DNA of 6,704 nt from an uncultured Eubacteriales bacterium. GTDB lineage: Bacteria; Bacillota; Clostridia; Oscillospirales; Oscillospiraceae. The translations under genes and the position numbers were made by a program. The notes beneath the pieces are model-generated. The model was not told the DNA's origin. It did not search any database and worked only from the letters and a program-made list of their open reading frames with translations. The stretch is taken from NCBI GenBank assembly GCA_900555795.1, contig USMP01000075.1, forward strand, positions 1 to 6,704, given 5' to 3'. Positions 5,602 to 6,704 of the stretch are shown in pieces (the first letter of the stretch is position 1; the number at the start of each line of letters is the position of its first letter).

Positions 5602-6210
5602 CTACCCCTTCATCATATTCTTCAGAGCCAGCCGTATGATTTGTTCCAGGCCCTCCCGCTCCATGTCGATCCCCTTGAGGGCCACATTGATCTCCGCCTG
5701 GGAATAGCCCAGCACCGCCAGCGCAGCGGATGCCTCAGATAGTTTGTTCTGGGGAATAATGGTGACGGCTGGGCCGGCGATGCTCTCCCCCGAGGCGGAG
5801 ATGGTCTGGCCCTTGGCCAGCTTATCCTTCAGTTCCAGGATCACCCGCTGGGCAATCTTCTTTCCCACCCCCTGGGCAGCCACCAGGGCCTTCTCATCCC
5901 CGGTAATAATGCTGAGTGCCAGGTTGGCGGGAGTGCTGGTGGAAAGGATGGCGAGAGCCGCCTTCGGTCCCACGCCGGATACGGAGATCAGCTGCTGAAA
6001 CAGCTTCTGCTCCTCCGCCGTGGCAAAGCCATAGAGATCCATAGCGTCTTCCCGAACACTGAGATATGTAAAGAGTTTTGCCTTGTCACCTTTCTTGATC
6101 TGGGACAATGTGTAGCTGGTAGTCCGGCAGGCATACCCCACACCGCCGCAGTCGATCACCGCCAGGTACGGCTCCACATGGGCCACCGTACCGGAAACAT
6201 AGTAATACAT
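5602..6210 (-). CDS. ruvA: Holliday junction DNA-binding subunit RuvA
   Basis: RuvA binds the four-way junction as a tetramer and loads RuvB. From the ATG at 6210 the protein is 202 residues, the usual length. Domain I, an OB fold, covers about 1-62 (MYYYVSGTVAHVEPYLAVID, ending in DLYGF), with the acidic pin at E54-D55 in VREDAMDLYGF. Domain II has two helix-hairpin-helix motifs, SVSGVGPKAAL (76-86) and GVGKKIAQR (114-122). After a flexible linker (about 134-152), domain III (about 156-202) carries LSEASAALAVLGYSQAEI, the RuvB-binding domain. A longer in-frame start at 6231 is rejected because the strong AGGAGG lies inside that extension, 5 nt before the ATG at 6210. The gene follows ruvC by 86 nt and is 6 nt from the small membrane-protein gene. 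Confidence 0.96.
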   Translation of the reverse strand: MYYYVSGTVAHVEPYLAVIDCGGVGYACRTTSYTLSQIKKGDKAKLFTYLSVREDAMDLYGFATAEEQKLFQQLISVSGVGPKAALAILSTSTPANLALSIITGDEKALVAAQGVGKKIAQRVILELKDKLAKGQTISASGESIAGPAVTIIPQNKLSEASAALAVLGYSQAEINVALKGIDMEREGLEQIIRLALKNMMKG

Positions 6211-6215
6211 AAGTA

Positions 6216-6221
6216 CCTCCT
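6216..6221 (-). promoter_or_regulatory. ribosome binding site that sets the ruvA start
   Basis: AGGAGG (complement) lies 5 nt before the ATG at 6210. It is consistent with a protein starting MYYYVSG, as RuvA proteins do, rather than with the upstream ATG at 6231. Confidence 0.85.
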
Positions 6222-6231
6222 GGACATACAT

Positions 6232-6286
6232 CCGTTTCTTTAAAAAAACAAATAAAAGAAATTCTAGCGAGAAACGGTGTTTCGCT
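6232..6286 (-). promoter_or_regulatory. ruvC-ruvA spacer with two mutually exclusive stems
   Basis: On the minus strand AGCGAAAC and GTTTCTCGCT (complement 6279-6286 and 6266-6275) form an 8-bp stem with a 2-nt bulge and a 3-nt loop. It is followed four bases later by a T-rich stretch. The shared segment CCGTTTCT (complement 6270-6277) is also the perfect 8-bp partner of AGAAACGG (complement 6232-6239), 30 nt further on and just before the ruvA Shine-Dalgarno. Either stem excludes the other, the layout of an attenuator or translational switch. The stems are modest and the function is speculative. Confidence 0.35.
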
Positions 6287-6296
6287 TCTGAAATAC

Positions 6297-6704
6297 TTAT
6301 CTTGTATCGTATTTCTTTGGATCGAAGACCCGTTCGGTATTCAACAGACTGGTAGCGCTGCGGCCATGGCAGATGGCGATGGCCAAGGCATCGGCGGCGT
6401 CGTCAGGCCGGGGAACCTCCCTCATGCCCAGGAGCCTGGCCGTCATCAGCATGACCTGGCGCTTGTCCGCCCCGCCGTAGCCCGCCACCGCCTGCTTCAC
6501 CTGCATGGGGGTATACTCATACACCGGAACCCCAGCGCGCTCCGCCTCCAGCAGAATCACGCCTCTGCCATGGGCCACGGCAATACCGGTGGTGATGTTC
6601 TTGGAAAAAAACAGTTCCTCCACTGCTACCTCCTCCGGCTGAAACTGATCCAGCAGCTGAGACAGGTCGCAGGAGATCTGGTAGAGTCGGGTGCTGAGAG
6701 GGAG
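6297..6704 (-). CDS. ruvC: Holliday junction endonuclease RuvC (N-terminus outside the window)
   Basis: RuvC is the dimeric resolvase that cuts Holliday junctions symmetrically together with RuvAB. The reading frame is open to the window edge and 135 C-terminal residues are visible. The first roughly 35-40 residues, with the first catalytic aspartate, are off the edge. Visible are the RLYQISCDLSQLLDQFQPEEVAVEE segment, with the second catalytic acid in AVEELFFSKN (visible residue 29), EYTPMQVKQAVAGYGGADKRQV, and the last two catalytic acids in PDDAADALAIAICH (visible residues 102 and 105). The GTG at 6623 is internal, not a start, since upstream codons continue the family alignment. The C-terminal tail of about 24 residues after AICH is not conserved in the RuvC proteins I recall. 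ruvA follows after 86 nt. Confidence 0.95.
   Translation of the reverse strand, partial: LPLSTRLYQISCDLSQLLDQFQPEEVAVEELFFSKNITTGIAVAHGRGVILLEAERAGVPVYEYTPMQVKQAVAGYGGADKRQVMLMTARLLGMREVPRPDDAADALAIAICHGRSATSLLNTERVFDPKKYDTR

Noticed and set aside
4393..5742. 449-codon open frame on the plus strand
   Set aside because: It runs antisense to ruvB, the 54-residue gene and part of ruvA. Its translation is low-complexity (Gly, Pro, His, Gln rich) and typical of a reverse-strand shadow.
6210..6231. Longer RuvA start at 6231
   Set aside because: The extension contains the strong AGGAGG ribosome site, and family proteins begin at the residue encoded at 6210.

Overview
The window reads as a chromosomal core-gene segment from a GC-rich, spore-forming anaerobe of the Clostridia, most likely in the Oscillospiraceae (Flavonifractor/Lawsonibacter-like). 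That placement is an inference from the protein sequences, a sigma-H (Spo0H) orthologue, strong Shine-Dalgarno sites and GC-rich codon use. I ran no database comparison. I see no insertion sequence, tRNA, rRNA or CRISPR array.

Layout. Bases 1-22 hold only the first seven codons of a leftward gene that leaves the window. Bases 23-248 are a divergent promoter region with two nested inverted repeats, facing promoters and a strong leader hairpin. It drives, to the right, a 233-residue XRE-family regulator (249-950). Bases 951-1178 hold no gene but several intrinsic-terminator-type hairpins, where the regulator converges on a leftward block. From 1179 to the right edge every gene is on the minus strand. 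In transcription order these are ruvC (N-terminus cut off by the window), ruvA, a 54-residue two-helix membrane protein, ruvB, a small ABC/AAA-type ATPase, glmM, sigH and a 92-residue double zinc-ribbon protein.

How they work together. RuvA, RuvB and RuvC form the Holliday-junction branch-migration and resolution machine. Between and after them lie two genes that are not part of the classical resolvasome: the small membrane protein (start coupled to the ruvA stop) and the ATPase (start overlapping the ruvB stop). The ATPase stop in turn overlaps the glmM Shine-Dalgarno, so ruvA to glmM looks like one tightly coupled unit. GlmM makes glucosamine-1-phosphate for peptidoglycan. sigH has its own near-consensus promoter, whose -10 box lies only 4 nt before the start codon. 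The zinc-ribbon gene at the end has codon use typical of very highly expressed genes and ends in an 18-bp perfect terminator.

Most of the window is ordinary core genome. The parts that merit a second look are the divergent control region, the two uncharacterised passengers of the ruv operon, the possible leaderless sigH transcript, the codon-optimised zinc-ribbon gene and an alternative-pairing leader before ruvA.
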